From NCBI RefSeq assembly GCF_900116135.1, contig NZ_FOZX01000015.1, positions 1 through 64,000 of the forward strand: a DNA stretch of 64,000 nt, written 5' to 3'. Below, piece by piece: positions 51,215-59,936 of this stretch (position 1 is its first letter; the number at the start of each line of letters is the position of its first letter). Made by a program: the position numbers and the translations under genes. The notes beneath the pieces are model-generated. The model was given only the letters and a program-made list of their open reading frames with translations, had not been told where the DNA came from and ran no database searches. Origin of the DNA: Saccharopolyspora flava. Lineage in GTDB: Bacteria > Actinomycetota > Actinomycetes > Mycobacteriales > Pseudonocardiaceae.

Positions 51215-52768
51215 TTGCCCGATCCCTCCCCCGCGCCGTCGCAGCACCGGCGGCCCGGTCCGGTCCTGCACGTCTCGCTCGCCCTGGCGGCGGCGATCGT
51301 CGTGTGGGGCACCGCCGCCGGGGACTCGCTGTCCCAGGCCGGCTCGGCCGCGCTCAACGGCATCACCCGCAGCTTCGGCTGGGCCTACCTGCTGGTCTCG
51401 CTCGGGTTCCTGGTCTTCCTGGTGTTCCTGGCGTGCAGCCGCTACGGCCGGTTGCGACTCGGCGGCGACGACGAACGTCCCGCCTTCCGCAGGCTCACCT
51501 GGTACGCGATGATCCTGTCGGCGGTGATGGGCATCGGCCTGATCTCCTACGGCGTCGCCGAGCCGATCTCCCACCTCGCCGCACCGCCGCACGGGCTGGC
51601 CGCGCCGATGACCCCGAACGCGGCGGTGACCGCGATGCAGTTCTCCTTCTTCGACTGGGGCCTGCACGCCTGGGGGATCTTCGCCGTGGTCGGCCTGGCG
51701 ATGTCCTGGTCGATGTTCCGGCGCGGACGCCCGGGCCTGGTCAGCGCCCTGTTCCGGCCGCTGCTGGGCTCGCGCACCGAGGGGCCCGTGGGCGGGGCGA
51801 TCGACGTGTTCGCCGTGGTGGCGACGCTGTTCGGCACCACCACCTCGCTCGGGCTGGGCGCCATGCAGATCAACGGCGGGTTCACCGCCCTGTTCGGCAT
51901 CCCCGACTCCCGGCCGGTGCAGTTCGCGATCATCGGCGTGATCACGCTGCTGTTCACCGCCTCGGCGCTGACCGGGGTGGCGCGCGGCATCCGGTACCTG
52001 TCGGAGACCAGCATGGGGCTGGGCGCGCTGCTGTTCGTCTTCGTGCTCGTGGTCGGCCCGACGCTGTACCTGGTGGACCTGTACGTGCAGAGCATCGGGC
52101 GCTACATCAGCGAGCTGGTGTCGACGAGCCTGATCACCCCGGCCAACGGCGACCTCGGGTTCATGCAGGACTGGACCTACTTCATGCTCGCCTGGTGGCT
52201 GTCGTGGGCGGCGTTCGTGGGCGTGTTCCTCGCGCGCATCTCGCGCGGCCGCACCATCCGCGAGTTCGTCACCGGCGTGCTGGTGGTGCCCAGCGCGGTG
52301 TTCTCGGTGTGGTTCACCGCCTTCGGCGGCACCGCGATCCACAGCGACCTCGTCGGCACGACCCGCATCGCCGCCTCGGCCGCGGCGGACGCGAACTCGG
52401 CGTTCTTCGCGACGCTGCAGTCGCTGCCGCTGCCCACGCTCACCTCGATCCTGACGATCGTGCTGGTCGTGCTGTTCTTCGTCTCCGGCGCCGACGCGAA
52501 CACCTTCGTGCTGGGGATGCTCACCAGCCGCGGCACCGAGCAGCCCCCGCAGTGGATCCTGGCGCTGTGGGGCGTGGTGACCGGCGCCGCCGCGATCGCC
52601 CTGCTGGCCGCGGGCGGGCTGGAGTCGCTGCAGCAGATGGTGATCGTCACCTCGGCACCGTTCCTGATCATCCTGGTCGGCGTCGCCGTGGCCTTCTGGA
52701 AGGACCTCACCACCGAGTTCGTCCCGCACCGCCTGGAAGAGCCGGTCGCGCCGTCGTCGAAGTTATAA
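51215..52768 (+). CDS. BCCT-family betaine/choline/carnitine transporter
   Basis: A 517-residue 12-helix sodium- or proton-coupled transporter for quaternary ammonium compounds. Typical parts are WYAMILSAVMGIGLISYGVAEP, FDWGLHAWGIFAVVGLAMSW, GTTTSLGLGAMQINGG, the membrane signature DWTYFMLAWWLSWAAFVGVF and VLFFVSGADANTFVLGMLT. TTG 51215 is the likely start, with GGAG 7 bases before it and the first conserved hydrophobic helix shortly after. No C-terminal osmosensing extension is evident. The GntR/MFS pair follows downstream. Confidence 0.88.
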   Translation: MPDPSPAPSQHRRPGPVLHVSLALAAAIVVWGTAAGDSLSQAGSAALNGITRSFGWAYLLVSLGFLVFLVFLACSRYGRLRLGGDDERPAFRRLTWYAMILSAVMGIGLISYGVAEPISHLAAPPHGLAAPMTPNAAVTAMQFSFFDWGLHAWGIFAVVGLAMSWSMFRRGRPGLVSALFRPLLGSRTEGPVGGAIDVFAVVATLFGTTTSLGLGAMQINGGFTALFGIPDSRPVQFAIIGVITLLFTASALTGVARGIRYLSETSMGLGALLFVFVLVVGPTLYLVDLYVQSIGRYISELVSTSLITPANGDLGFMQDWTYFMLAWWLSWAAFVGVFLARISRGRTIREFVTGVLVVPSAVFSVWFTAFGGTAIHSDLVGTTRIAASAAADANSAFFATLQSLPLPTLTSILTIVLVVLFFVSGADANTFVLGMLTSRGTEQPPQWILALWGVVTGAAAIALLAAGGLESLQQMVIVTSAPFLIILVGVAVAFWKDLTTEFVPHRLEEPVAPSSKL

Positions 52769-52818
52769 CCTCGCCTTGACCCGACGTCGTTCCGACGTGG
52801 ACAACTCGGACATTCGCT

Positions 52819-52904
52819 GCCCTCCTCGCTTGCAGGACAGCGCAAATCGCTGGTCGCCCGACCTCCGAAAGCGGTGTTGTAGGCTATAAGCAAGCGAGGA
52901 GGGC
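52819..52904. promoter_or_regulatory. 15-bp inverted repeat covering the GntR ribosome-binding site
   Basis: GCCCTCCTCGCTTGC (52819-52833) is the exact complement of GCAAGCGAGGAGGGC (52890-52904). The right arm includes the Shine-Dalgarno GAGGAGGG of the GntR gene. A transcript starting upstream of 52819 would hide it in a hairpin, whereas a start at the nearby TATAAG box would not contain the left arm. Confidence 0.6.
52877..52889. promoter_or_regulatory. palindrome overlapping the -10 region of the GntR gene
   Basis: TTGTAGGCTATAA reads nearly the same on both strands (TTRTAG-S-CTAYAA) and includes the TATAAG-like -10 element. A plausible autoregulatory operator. Confidence 0.5.
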
Positions 52905-52909
52905 GGTTG

Positions 52910-53551
52910 ATGACCAAGAGCGACGTGGCCTACGACGAGGTGCGGGAGAAGATCCTCTCCGGGGAGTTCCCACCCGGGTCGGTGATCAACCAGGCCACCC
53001 TGGCCCACTCCATCGGCATCAGCACCACCCCGCTGCGGGAGGCGCTGCGGCGCCTCAAGGCCGAAGGGCTGGTCGAGCTCGGCGCGCACCGCGACGCCAA
53101 GGTCACCGAGCTCAAGGCCGAGGAGAACCGGGACCTGCTGGAGATGCGGCGCTCCCTCGACCCGATGGCCGCCTCGCTGGCCGCGCAGCGGCGCACCAAG
53201 GACGACATCGCCGAGATCCGCGCCTCCCTGGAAGGCCTGCGGGCGATGCCCGGCGACCCCGACTACGCGCACCTGCTGCACCACCGGCGCTACCACCGCG
53301 CGATCTACCGGGCCTCGCACAACGAGCTGCTCGTCGAGGCGCTGGAAGGCCTGTGGGACAAGGCCGATCGCTACCGCCGGTTCGCCCTGGAGGTCGACCG
53401 GGGTCCGGAGGCCAGGGCCAAGAAGGACGAGGAGCACCGGATGCTCGCCGAGACGATCATCGCCGGTGACTCCGACGGCGCGGCCGCGGTGATGATCGAG
53501 CACATCGACACCAGCCTCGCCGTGCAGGCGACCCACCGGCTGCTGTCGTGA
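52910..53551 (+). CDS. GntR-family (FadR subfamily) regulator
   Basis: A 213-residue repressor. The winged helix spans residues about 5-70 (YDEVREKILSGEFPPGSVIN, LAHSIGISTTPLREALRRLKAEGLVEL), followed by an all-helical FCD ligand domain with metal-binding-type histidines in LLHHRRYHRAIYRASHNELL and EEHRMLAETIIAGD. ATG 52910 is preferred over the TTG just before. The stop overlaps the start of the MFS gene by 4 bases, so it very likely controls that transporter. Confidence 0.88.
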   Translation: MTKSDVAYDEVREKILSGEFPPGSVINQATLAHSIGISTTPLREALRRLKAEGLVELGAHRDAKVTELKAEENRDLLEMRRSLDPMAASLAAQRRTKDDIAEIRASLEGLRAMPGDPDYAHLLHHRRYHRAIYRASHNELLVEALEGLWDKADRYRRFALEVDRGPEARAKKDEEHRMLAETIIAGDSDGAAAVMIEHIDTSLAVQATHRLLS

Positions 53552-54711
53552 GGTTCGCCCACCGCCAGGTCTGGGCGCTGCTCGGGCACGCCGCCCTCGC
53601 CCAGCTGATCACCTTCGTCCTGCGCCCGGCCACCACCTACCGGGCCCTGGAACTCGGCGTCCCGGCCTCGTGGCTCGGCGTGCTGTCGGGCAGCTTCGCG
53701 CTGGTCCCGCTGGTGCTGGCGCTGCCCGCCGGGCACATCGTCGACCGGCTTGGCGAACGCCGCGTGATGTTCGCCGGCAGCCTGCTGATGTGCGCGGCCG
53801 GGATCGTGCTGCTCACGCTCGGGCACACCGTGCCCGGACTGGTCGCCGGGAGCATCGTGCTCGGCACCGCGCACCTGGGCGCGATCGTCGGGCAGCAGGC
53901 GCTCGTGGCCAACAGCGCCACCTCCGGCCGGATGGATTCCGCGTTCGGCTACTACACCTTCGCCGCCTCGCTCGGCCAGGCCGCCGGGCCGCTGATGATC
54001 GTCGCGTTCGGCGGCTCGCAGGCCATCCCGAACACCACCCCGATCTTCGCGGGCAGCATCGCGATCGCCGTGGCGCTGTTCGCCATCACCTTCGCCATCG
54101 AGAGCACCCGCACCGAGCGCGGACCGGCCGCCACCGAGAACATCGGCGTGCGCCAACTGCTGCGCATCCCGGGGCTGGCCGGAGCGCTGCTGACCGCGTG
54201 CACCGTGCTGGCGGCCGTGGACATCTCGCTGGTCTACCTGCCCGCGCTCGGGGCCGAGCGCGGCATCGCGTCCTCGCTGATCGGCACGCTGCTGGTGCTG
54301 CGCGCGGCCTCGTCGATGGCCTCGCGGTTCTTCCTCGGGCGGCTCTCCGAGGTGCTCGGACGCCGCAGGCTGCTGATCCTGAGCATCTTCGCGGCCTCGG
54401 CCGGGCTCGTCGCCGCCGCCGCGCCGGTCCCGGTGTGGCTGCTGCTCGTGGCCGTCACGGTCGCCGGGTTCGGGCTCGGCGTGGGGCAGCCGCTGACCAT
54501 GTCCTGGCTCGCCGAGTCCGCCCCGCCGGGCGCCCGCGGGCGCGCGATGTCGTTGCGGCTCACCGGGAACCGGGCCGGGCAGGTGATCATCCCCGGCACG
54601 ATCGGACTAGTCGCGGCGGGCCTCGGCTCGGCCGGGGTCCTCTGGGTCACCGCGGGCGGCCTCGCGCTCACCGGACTGCTGGCCCGCAACCTCCCGGTCA
54701 ACCGCAGCTGA
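53548..54711 (+). CDS. MFS transporter
   Basis: A 387-residue 12-helix major facilitator. Motif A-like sequence HIVDRLGERRVMFAGSLL after helix 2 and its echo RLSEVLGRRRLLILSIF after helix 8 are visible, with GQPLTMSWLAESAPPGARGRAMSLRLTGNR late in the protein. GTG 53548 overlaps the GntR stop (GTGA). The substrate is unknown; control by the coupled GntR protein points to an organic acid or similar metabolite, which is inference. Confidence 0.87.
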   Translation: MRFAHRQVWALLGHAALAQLITFVLRPATTYRALELGVPASWLGVLSGSFALVPLVLALPAGHIVDRLGERRVMFAGSLLMCAAGIVLLTLGHTVPGLVAGSIVLGTAHLGAIVGQQALVANSATSGRMDSAFGYYTFAASLGQAAGPLMIVAFGGSQAIPNTTPIFAGSIAIAVALFAITFAIESTRTERGPAATENIGVRQLLRIPGLAGALLTACTVLAAVDISLVYLPALGAERGIASSLIGTLLVLRAASSMASRFFLGRLSEVLGRRRLLILSIFAASAGLVAAAAPVPVWLLLVAVTVAGFGLGVGQPLTMSWLAESAPPGARGRAMSLRLTGNRAGQVIIPGTIGLVAAGLGSAGVLWVTAGGLALTGLLARNLPVNRS

Positions 54712-55028
54712 CCGCGCGAACCGGGGAATGATCTCCCGATCACGGGGAGGTAACCCACCGCGACTTTCCGCAATTCTCGGTGGGTCGCAGCACGCCGTGG
54801 TGAGTTCATCGCGCGCACTCGCGCGGGCGTTACGAATTCTTCGAAAAACGGCCTGGAACAGGGGAAATCACGCCGCGTTCGCATTCCACTACGGTTTCCA
54901 ACCTACTCCGGAGTACGGTTGTCCGCTTCGAATTGACTGTGTATGGTCGCTGCCGTTGTGAACGGCCAGTCGGGGCTACGTGGGCCGCTTCTCTTTAAAC
55001 GAGTGCCGCCTACACGATTTAGGGAATC
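54712..55028. other. 317-base gap with hairpins and AT-rich promoter region
   Basis: Two small stems follow the MFS stop: CTCCC/GGGAG (54733-54749) and ACCCACCG/CGGTGGGT (54753-54785), a probable terminator. The right part (about 54.83-54.96 kb) is AT-richer and probably holds the promoter of the MHYT gene. No coding frame was supported. Confidence 0.55.
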
Positions 55029-55823
55029 ATGGGTCCTTTAGGCTCGACGACCGAGTTCGGTTTCGGCTGGTTGACACCGGTCCTGTCGTTCGTCATGGCG
55101 TGCGTCGGCGCCGGGCTCGGACTGCGCTGCATGGTCCGGGCGCTGGGGACCACCGGACGCGCCCGGCGCAGCTGGCTGATCAACGGCGCCTTCGCCATCG
55201 GCACCGGGATCTGGACGATGCACTTCATCGCGATGCTGGGCTTCAGCGTCGTGGGCACCGACATCCGCTACGACGTGCCGCTGACGGTGTTGAGCCTGGT
55301 CGTGGCCATCATCGTGGTCGGCATCGGGGTTTTCGTCGTCAGCTACAGCCGCAGCAAGACGCCCGCGGTGCTCGGCGGCGGGGTGATCACCGGCCTCGGC
55401 GTCGCGGTCATGCACTACGTGGGCATGGCGGCGATGCGGATGTCCGGCTCGATCAGCTACGCACCGCTGACGGTGGCGCTGTCGGTGCTGATCGCGGTCG
55501 TGGCGGCCACCGCCGCGCTGTGGGCGACGCTGACGGTGACCGGGCCGGTCGCGGCCTTCGGCGCCTCGGTGGTCATGGGCATCGCGGTGAGCCTCATGCA
55601 CTACACCGGAATGTCTGCGGTGAACGTCCACCTGCATTCCGGGGCGCACTCCATGCATTCAGAACTGCCCGGCGCCACGCCGATGGCGTTCATCTTCCCG
55701 CTGACCGTGCTGCTGGGCACCTACCTGTTCCTGTCCTCGGCGTTCGTGGCGATCTCGCCCAACGTCAGATCCGGGAAAACCACCGCCCGAGCACCCGAAG
55801 AACGTCAGACCGTCTCCGGATAA
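55029..55823 (+). CDS. MHYT-domain integral membrane sensor
   Basis: A 264-residue membrane protein with seven predicted helices. The three MHYT-like motifs are MHFIAM (after helix 2), MHYVGM and MHYTGM, each expected to place Met/His residues at the membrane surface as possible copper or gas-binding sites. Unlike many MHYT proteins it has no attached GGDEF/EAL or kinase output. It lies 105 bases upstream of the conservon on the same strand, so it may sense on behalf of CvnA or simply be a neighbour. Confidence 0.88.
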   Translation: MGPLGSTTEFGFGWLTPVLSFVMACVGAGLGLRCMVRALGTTGRARRSWLINGAFAIGTGIWTMHFIAMLGFSVVGTDIRYDVPLTVLSLVVAIIVVGIGVFVVSYSRSKTPAVLGGGVITGLGVAVMHYVGMAAMRMSGSISYAPLTVALSVLIAVVAATAALWATLTVTGPVAAFGASVVMGIAVSLMHYTGMSAVNVHLHSGAHSMHSELPGATPMAFIFPLTVLLGTYLFLSSAFVAISPNVRSGKTTARAPEERQTVSG

Positions 55824-55928
55824 CAACCGTTCCCCGCGTTTTCCCGCCACTCGATTTCGCTGGTGGCGGGCTGAATCCGCACATCTCATTCCCGGATTCT
55901 CCATTTCGGGATGGAGGACTGAACACGC

Positions 55929-58286
55929 ATGTCTGCGCAACCGGCCCGATCCACGAAGCGGCACCTGCCGTCCGCCCTGCTGCCGAAGGCGCTGCGGCCC
56001 AAGACGGTGCGGGCCAAGACCGTCGCTCTGCTGGCGGTGCCCGTGGTCTCGCTGATGGCGCTGTGGTCGCTGACCACCGTGACCGTCGTGCAGGACGCCT
56101 GGTCGCTGCACCAGGCCGAACAGCTCGACCGCGCCCTGTCGGCGCCGCTGCACCAGGTGGTGCGCGACCTGCAGGACGAGCGGGCGGCCGCGGCGCGCCA
56201 CCTGTCCACGCCCGGCTCCACCGGCGAGCTCGAAGCGCTGCACCAGCGCAGCACCGCGGCCGCCGAGGAGCTGCGCACCCAGGTGCAGCGCTCCAGCGCG
56301 ACCATCGCCAACCTCGCGCCGCAGATGCGCGACCGCGTCGCCGCGTTCAACACCGACCTGGACGCCCTGGCCGACCGGCACCAGTCGGTGCTGGCGGCCA
56401 ACACCGACTGGGACGGCACCTACCGGGCCTACACCGCCGCGATCGACGGCGCCTTCTCGCTTCAGGAGCAGATCGCGACCGCCCAGCAGGGCCAGGCCGC
56501 CGAGGACGCCCGGCTGGCGCTGGGCATCGGGCGGGTCGAGGAGATGCTGGAACGCCAGAACACCGCCGCCACCTCGGCTTTCGCCGGTGCGCGGATGAGC
56601 GGTGAGCAGCACGAGGCGTTCGCCGAGGCGCTGGGCGGGCAGCGCGTGCTCACCGCCGACCTCATGCCCGACCTCGCCGCGGGCGACCGCGACGCCTACC
56701 GGCAGCTCACCGAGACCGACGCCTACCGGGACCTGGCCGACATGCAGTCCCGGCTGCTGAACACCGACCCGGCCGCGCTCGGCACGGTCCCGCCGAAGCT
56801 GTGGGACGAGTCGGTCGCGCAGGTCTCGCAGGCGATGGACGCCGGCCGCGACCGGGTCGCGCAGGCGGGTGCGGCCGCGGCCGCCGCGGCCGGTGCCGCG
56901 GTGCTCGACCGCGCGATCTGGACGGTCGCGCTGGGTCTGGCCGCGGTGCTGCTGGCGCTGGCGATCTCGGTGCGCATCGGCCGCGGCATGGTCATCGAGC
57001 TGGTCGGACTGCGGAACTCGGCGATGGAGCTGGCCGACGAGCAGCTGCCCGCGGCGATGCGGCGGCTGCGGGCCGGCGAGCACATCGACGTCTCCACCGC
57101 CGTCCCGGTGATCACCCCGGGCGAGGGCGAGGTCGGCCAGGTGGGCCGGGCGCTCAACGCCGTGCAGCACTCGGCGCTGCAGGCCGCCGCCGAACGCGCC
57201 GAGCTGCTGACCGGTGTCTCCGGCGTGTTCGTCAACCTGGCGCGGCGCAACCAGTCCCTGGTGCACCGGCAGCTCGGGCTGCTGGACTCGATGGAGCGCC
57301 GCACCGAGGATGAGACGGATCTGGAGGACCTGTTCCGGATCGACCACCTGGCCACCCGCATGCGCCGCCACGCCGAGAGCCTGATCATCATGTCCGGCGC
57401 CACGCCGGGCCGGGCCTGGCGGACGCCGGTGGCGCTGATGGACGTGATCCGCTCGGCGGTCTCCGAGGTCGAGGACTACACCCGGGTCAAGATCCGCCGG
57501 CTGCCGGACGAGCTGTCGGTGCTGGGCTCGGCGGTGTCGGACGTGACGCACCTGTTCTCCGAGCTGGTGGAGAACGCCACGAACTTCTCGCCGCCGGATG
57601 CCACCGTCCTGGTGCACGGCGAGGCCGTCGGTTCCGGGTTCGTGATCGAGATCGAGGACCGGGGTCTGGGCATGGCGCCGGAGCGGATGGCCGAGGCCAA
57701 CCAGCGGGTCAGGGAGGCGCACCGGCTGGAGCTGTTCGACAGCGGTCAGCTCGGCCTGTTCGTGGTCAGCCGCCTGGCGCACCGCCAGGGCATCCAGGTC
57801 TCGCTGCGCCGCTCCCCCTACGGCGGCACCACCGCCGTGGTGCTGATCCCGTCGTCGATCCTGGTCAACCCGGTGCGCGACGCCGAGTCCACGATGGACT
57901 CCCTCGAACCCGTCGCTCCGCCCGCCGAGGCGTTCCCCGAGCGGGAGCCGGTGCCCGCGGTGGCCACCCGGCTGCCCGACGACCACCCGGAGCCGGCGTG
58001 GACCGCGCCCGAGGTCGTCGACGCCGCCCCCGTCGAACCCGGCCCGGTCGCGGAACCACCGGCCCACTTCGAGGGACGGCTCGACGACGACGAGGAGTTC
58101 GCCGGGCTCCCCCGCCGCAAGCGGCAGGAGAACCTCGCGCCCGGACTCAAGGCCCGCGACACCCGCGGCACGACTCAGGACGGACCGGCGCCGTTCGGCG
58201 ACCGGGTCTCGCCGGAGACGGCGCGCTCGATGATGTCGGCGCTGCAGGAGGGCTTCGCCCGCGGCCGCGGCGACCGCGATGACTGA
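55929..58286 (+). CDS. cvnA: conservon sensor kinase-like protein CvnA
   Basis: A 785-residue membrane protein. An N-terminal helix (TVALLAVPVVSLMALWSLTTV), an extracytoplasmic nitrate/nitrite-sensor-like NIT domain (LHQVVRDLQDERAAAARHLS), a second helix near residue 340 (AIWTVALGLAAVLLALAISV), then HAMP-like and a GHKL ATPase domain with N box FSELVENATNFSPPD and G1 box EDRGLGMAPE. The dimerisation helix is atypical (RRNQSLVHRQLGLLDSMERR), as in other CvnA proteins. The C-terminal 150 residues are proline/acid-rich. In Streptomyces, CvnA-D form a membrane complex resembling a G-protein-coupled system. It overlaps cvnB by 8 bases. Confidence 0.9.
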   Translation: MSAQPARSTKRHLPSALLPKALRPKTVRAKTVALLAVPVVSLMALWSLTTVTVVQDAWSLHQAEQLDRALSAPLHQVVRDLQDERAAAARHLSTPGSTGELEALHQRSTAAAEELRTQVQRSSATIANLAPQMRDRVAAFNTDLDALADRHQSVLAANTDWDGTYRAYTAAIDGAFSLQEQIATAQQGQAAEDARLALGIGRVEEMLERQNTAATSAFAGARMSGEQHEAFAEALGGQRVLTADLMPDLAAGDRDAYRQLTETDAYRDLADMQSRLLNTDPAALGTVPPKLWDESVAQVSQAMDAGRDRVAQAGAAAAAAAGAAVLDRAIWTVALGLAAVLLALAISVRIGRGMVIELVGLRNSAMELADEQLPAAMRRLRAGEHIDVSTAVPVITPGEGEVGQVGRALNAVQHSALQAAAERAELLTGVSGVFVNLARRNQSLVHRQLGLLDSMERRTEDETDLEDLFRIDHLATRMRRHAESLIIMSGATPGRAWRTPVALMDVIRSAVSEVEDYTRVKIRRLPDELSVLGSAVSDVTHLFSELVENATNFSPPDATVLVHGEAVGSGFVIEIEDRGLGMAPERMAEANQRVREAHRLELFDSGQLGLFVVSRLAHRQGIQVSLRRSPYGGTTAVVLIPSSILVNPVRDAESTMDSLEPVAPPAEAFPEREPVPAVATRLPDDHPEPAWTAPEVVDAAPVEPGPVAEPPAHFEGRLDDDEEFAGLPRRKRQENLAPGLKARDTRGTTQDGPAPFGDRVSPETARSMMSALQEGFARGRGDRDD

Positions 58287-58728
58287 GGTGACCGGGACGA
58301 CCGACACGAGGGGAAACGACGCGATGCACGCGACCGAGCAGACCCGGGAGCTGAGCTGGCTCCTGGACGACCTGGCCACCAAGGTGCCGATGGTGCGGGT
58401 CGCCCTGCTGCTGTCCAACGACGGCCTGGCGATGGCCTCCTCGGCGTCGATCAGCGCCGAGGAGTCCGAGCACCTGGCGGCGGTGGCCTCCGCCCTGCAG
58501 AGCCTGGCCAAGGGCACCAGCAGGCACTTCGACGCCGGATCGGTCCGCCAGACCATGATCGAGATGGACGGCGGCTACCTGTTCGTGGTGGCCGCCGGCG
58601 GCGGCACCTGCCTGACGGTGTTCGCCGACGCCGGTGCCGACATCGGCTTCATCGCCTACGAGATGGCGCGGCTGATCAACCAGGTCGGCGAGCACATGTT
58701 CACCGCCGAGCGGTTCCGCGATGCGTGA
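58279..58728 (+). CDS. cvnB: conservon Roadblock/LC7 protein CvnB
   Basis: A 149-residue protein (134 if the ATG at 58324 is used) of the Roadblock/LC7 family, which regulate small GTPases. The family core is ELSWLLDDLATKVPMVRVALLLSNDGLAMASSAS, SISAEESEHLAAVASALQSLAKG and GGYLFVVAAGGGTCLTVFADAGADIGFIAYEMARL. It overlaps cvnA by 8 bases and is followed by cvnC after 9 bases, indicating a single operon. Confidence 0.93.
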   Translation: MTEVTGTTDTRGNDAMHATEQTRELSWLLDDLATKVPMVRVALLLSNDGLAMASSASISAEESEHLAAVASALQSLAKGTSRHFDAGSVRQTMIEMDGGYLFVVAAGGGTCLTVFADAGADIGFIAYEMARLINQVGEHMFTAERFRDA

Positions 58729-58737
58729 GGCGGGACC

Positions 58738-59109
58738 GTGAACTCCGATCAGCACTGGTTCGACGACGAGGCGGGCCCGATGGTCCGGTTGTTCGCGCTG
58801 ACCCAGGGTCGCGCGAAACCCCAGGCCACCGGTCTGGACGTGATCGCCCTCGTCGCCGCCCGCACCACGCCCGAGCATGACATGACGCTCACCCCCGAGC
58901 AGGCCGGGATCCTCGACCTGTGCCGGGGGCGTCCGACGCCGGTCGCCGAGATCTCGGCCCGCTCGGACCTGCCGCTGAGCGTCGTCCGCGTCCTGCTCGC
59001 CGACCTCGTCGAAGCCGGGCACATCCGGGTGGAGCGCCCGACCCCGGCTCGCGAGCTGCCGAGCGAGAACATCCTCCAGGAGGTAATCGATGGTCTCCGC
59101 GCGCTCTGA
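58738..59109 (+). CDS. cvnC: conservon DUF742 protein CvnC
   Basis: A 123-residue DUF742 protein with a winged-helix-like core: VRLFALTQGRAKPQATGLDVI, LTPEQAGILDLCRGRPTPVAEI and SARSDLPLSVVRVLLADLVEAGHIRVERP. Function in the complex is not known. GTG start at 58738. The 3' end overlaps cvnD by 20 bases. Confidence 0.93.
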   Translation: MNSDQHWFDDEAGPMVRLFALTQGRAKPQATGLDVIALVAARTTPEHDMTLTPEQAGILDLCRGRPTPVAEISARSDLPLSVVRVLLADLVEAGHIRVERPTPARELPSENILQEVIDGLRAL

Positions 59110-59701
59110 CGGCCCGATGGCCCTCAAGATCCTCATCGCGGGCGGTTTCGGCGTCGGCAAGACCACGATGGTCGGCACCGTCAGCGAGATCCAGCCGTTG
59201 CGCACCGAGGAGCGGCTCACCGAGGCCGGCGCCCAGGTCGACAGCATCGACGGGGTGGAGCGCAAGACCACCACGACGGTGGCGATGGACTTCGGCAAGA
59301 TCACCCTGCGGGACCGGTTCGCGCTCTACCTGTTCGGCACGCCCGGCCAGGACCGGTTCTGGTTCTTCTGGGACGACATCGCCCAGGGTTCGCTCGGTGC
59401 CGTGGTCCTCGCCGACACCCGGCGGTTGCGCGACTGCTTCGCGGCGGTGGACTACTTCGAGCGGCGGGAGATCCCGTTCATCGTGGCGGTCAACCACTTC
59501 GACGGTTCCCGCCACTACGACACCACCACCGTGGCCGCCGCGCTCGATCTGGATCCGGGGATTCCGGTCGTGCTCTGCGACGTCCGGGAGAAGGACTCCG
59601 CCAAGGAGATCCTGATCGCCCTCGTCGAGCACGCCAGCCGGACCTACGCCCAGCGCCGCCCCGAACCCGCCACCTACGTCGGACCGGTGGCACGACGTTG
59701 A
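59090..59701 (+). CDS. cvnD: conservon GTPase CvnD
   Basis: A 203-residue small Ras-like GTPase. Walker A GGFGVGKTTMVG near residue 18, switch region DSIDGVERKTTTTVAMDFGKI, G3 LFGTPGQDRFWFFWDD and the base-recognition region FIVAVNHFDGS (NHFD in place of the usual NKxD, as in other conservon GTPases). ATG 59090 lies within cvnC. It is the last gene of the conservon and is followed by two TTTTCATGAAAA palindromes. Confidence 0.93.
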   Translation: MVSARSDGPMALKILIAGGFGVGKTTMVGTVSEIQPLRTEERLTEAGAQVDSIDGVERKTTTTVAMDFGKITLRDRFALYLFGTPGQDRFWFFWDDIAQGSLGAVVLADTRRLRDCFAAVDYFERREIPFIVAVNHFDGSRHYDTTTVAAALDLDPGIPVVLCDVREKDSAKEILIALVEHASRTYAQRRPEPATYVGPVARR

Positions 59702-59709
59702 GATTCCCT

Positions 59710-59745
59710 GGGTGGGGGAAGTTTTCATGAAAACTTCCCCCACCC
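59710..59745. repeat. TTTTCATGAAAA palindrome, copy 8 (perfect 36 nt)
   Basis: GGGTGGGGGAAG and its complement surround the core, starting 9 bases after the cvnD stop. Further stems CCCTCG/CGAGGG (59745-59762) and GGGATATCCC (59766-59775) follow. Confidence 0.8.
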
Positions 59746-59798
59746 CCTCGAGAACGCGAGGGAATGGGATATCCCTGACCTCGGGTTTTGCTCGTGAT

Positions 59799-59824
59799 GG
59801 GGAAGTTTTCATGAAAACTTCCCC
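59799..59824. repeat. TTTTCATGAAAA palindrome, copy 9 (perfect 26 nt)
   Basis: GGGGAAG and CTTCCCC arms around the core, 54 bases after copy 8 and in the gap before a small membrane peptide gene. Confidence 0.8.
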
Positions 59825-59936
59825 TACCCCGAGCACCGACCGTCACTTGGTCTGATTGCGGACAATTCGAAAGGTTCTCCTCCCGGCGGGCGTTCCCCCG
59901 TGTACGGATTCCCATGACATGCGGGAGGAGACCGTG

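Noticed and set aside
55659-58556. 965-codon antisense frame over cvnA and cvnB
   Set aside because: Low-complexity arginine/glycine/histidine-rich translation typical of the antisense of high-GC genes; the sense strand holds well-known conservon genes.
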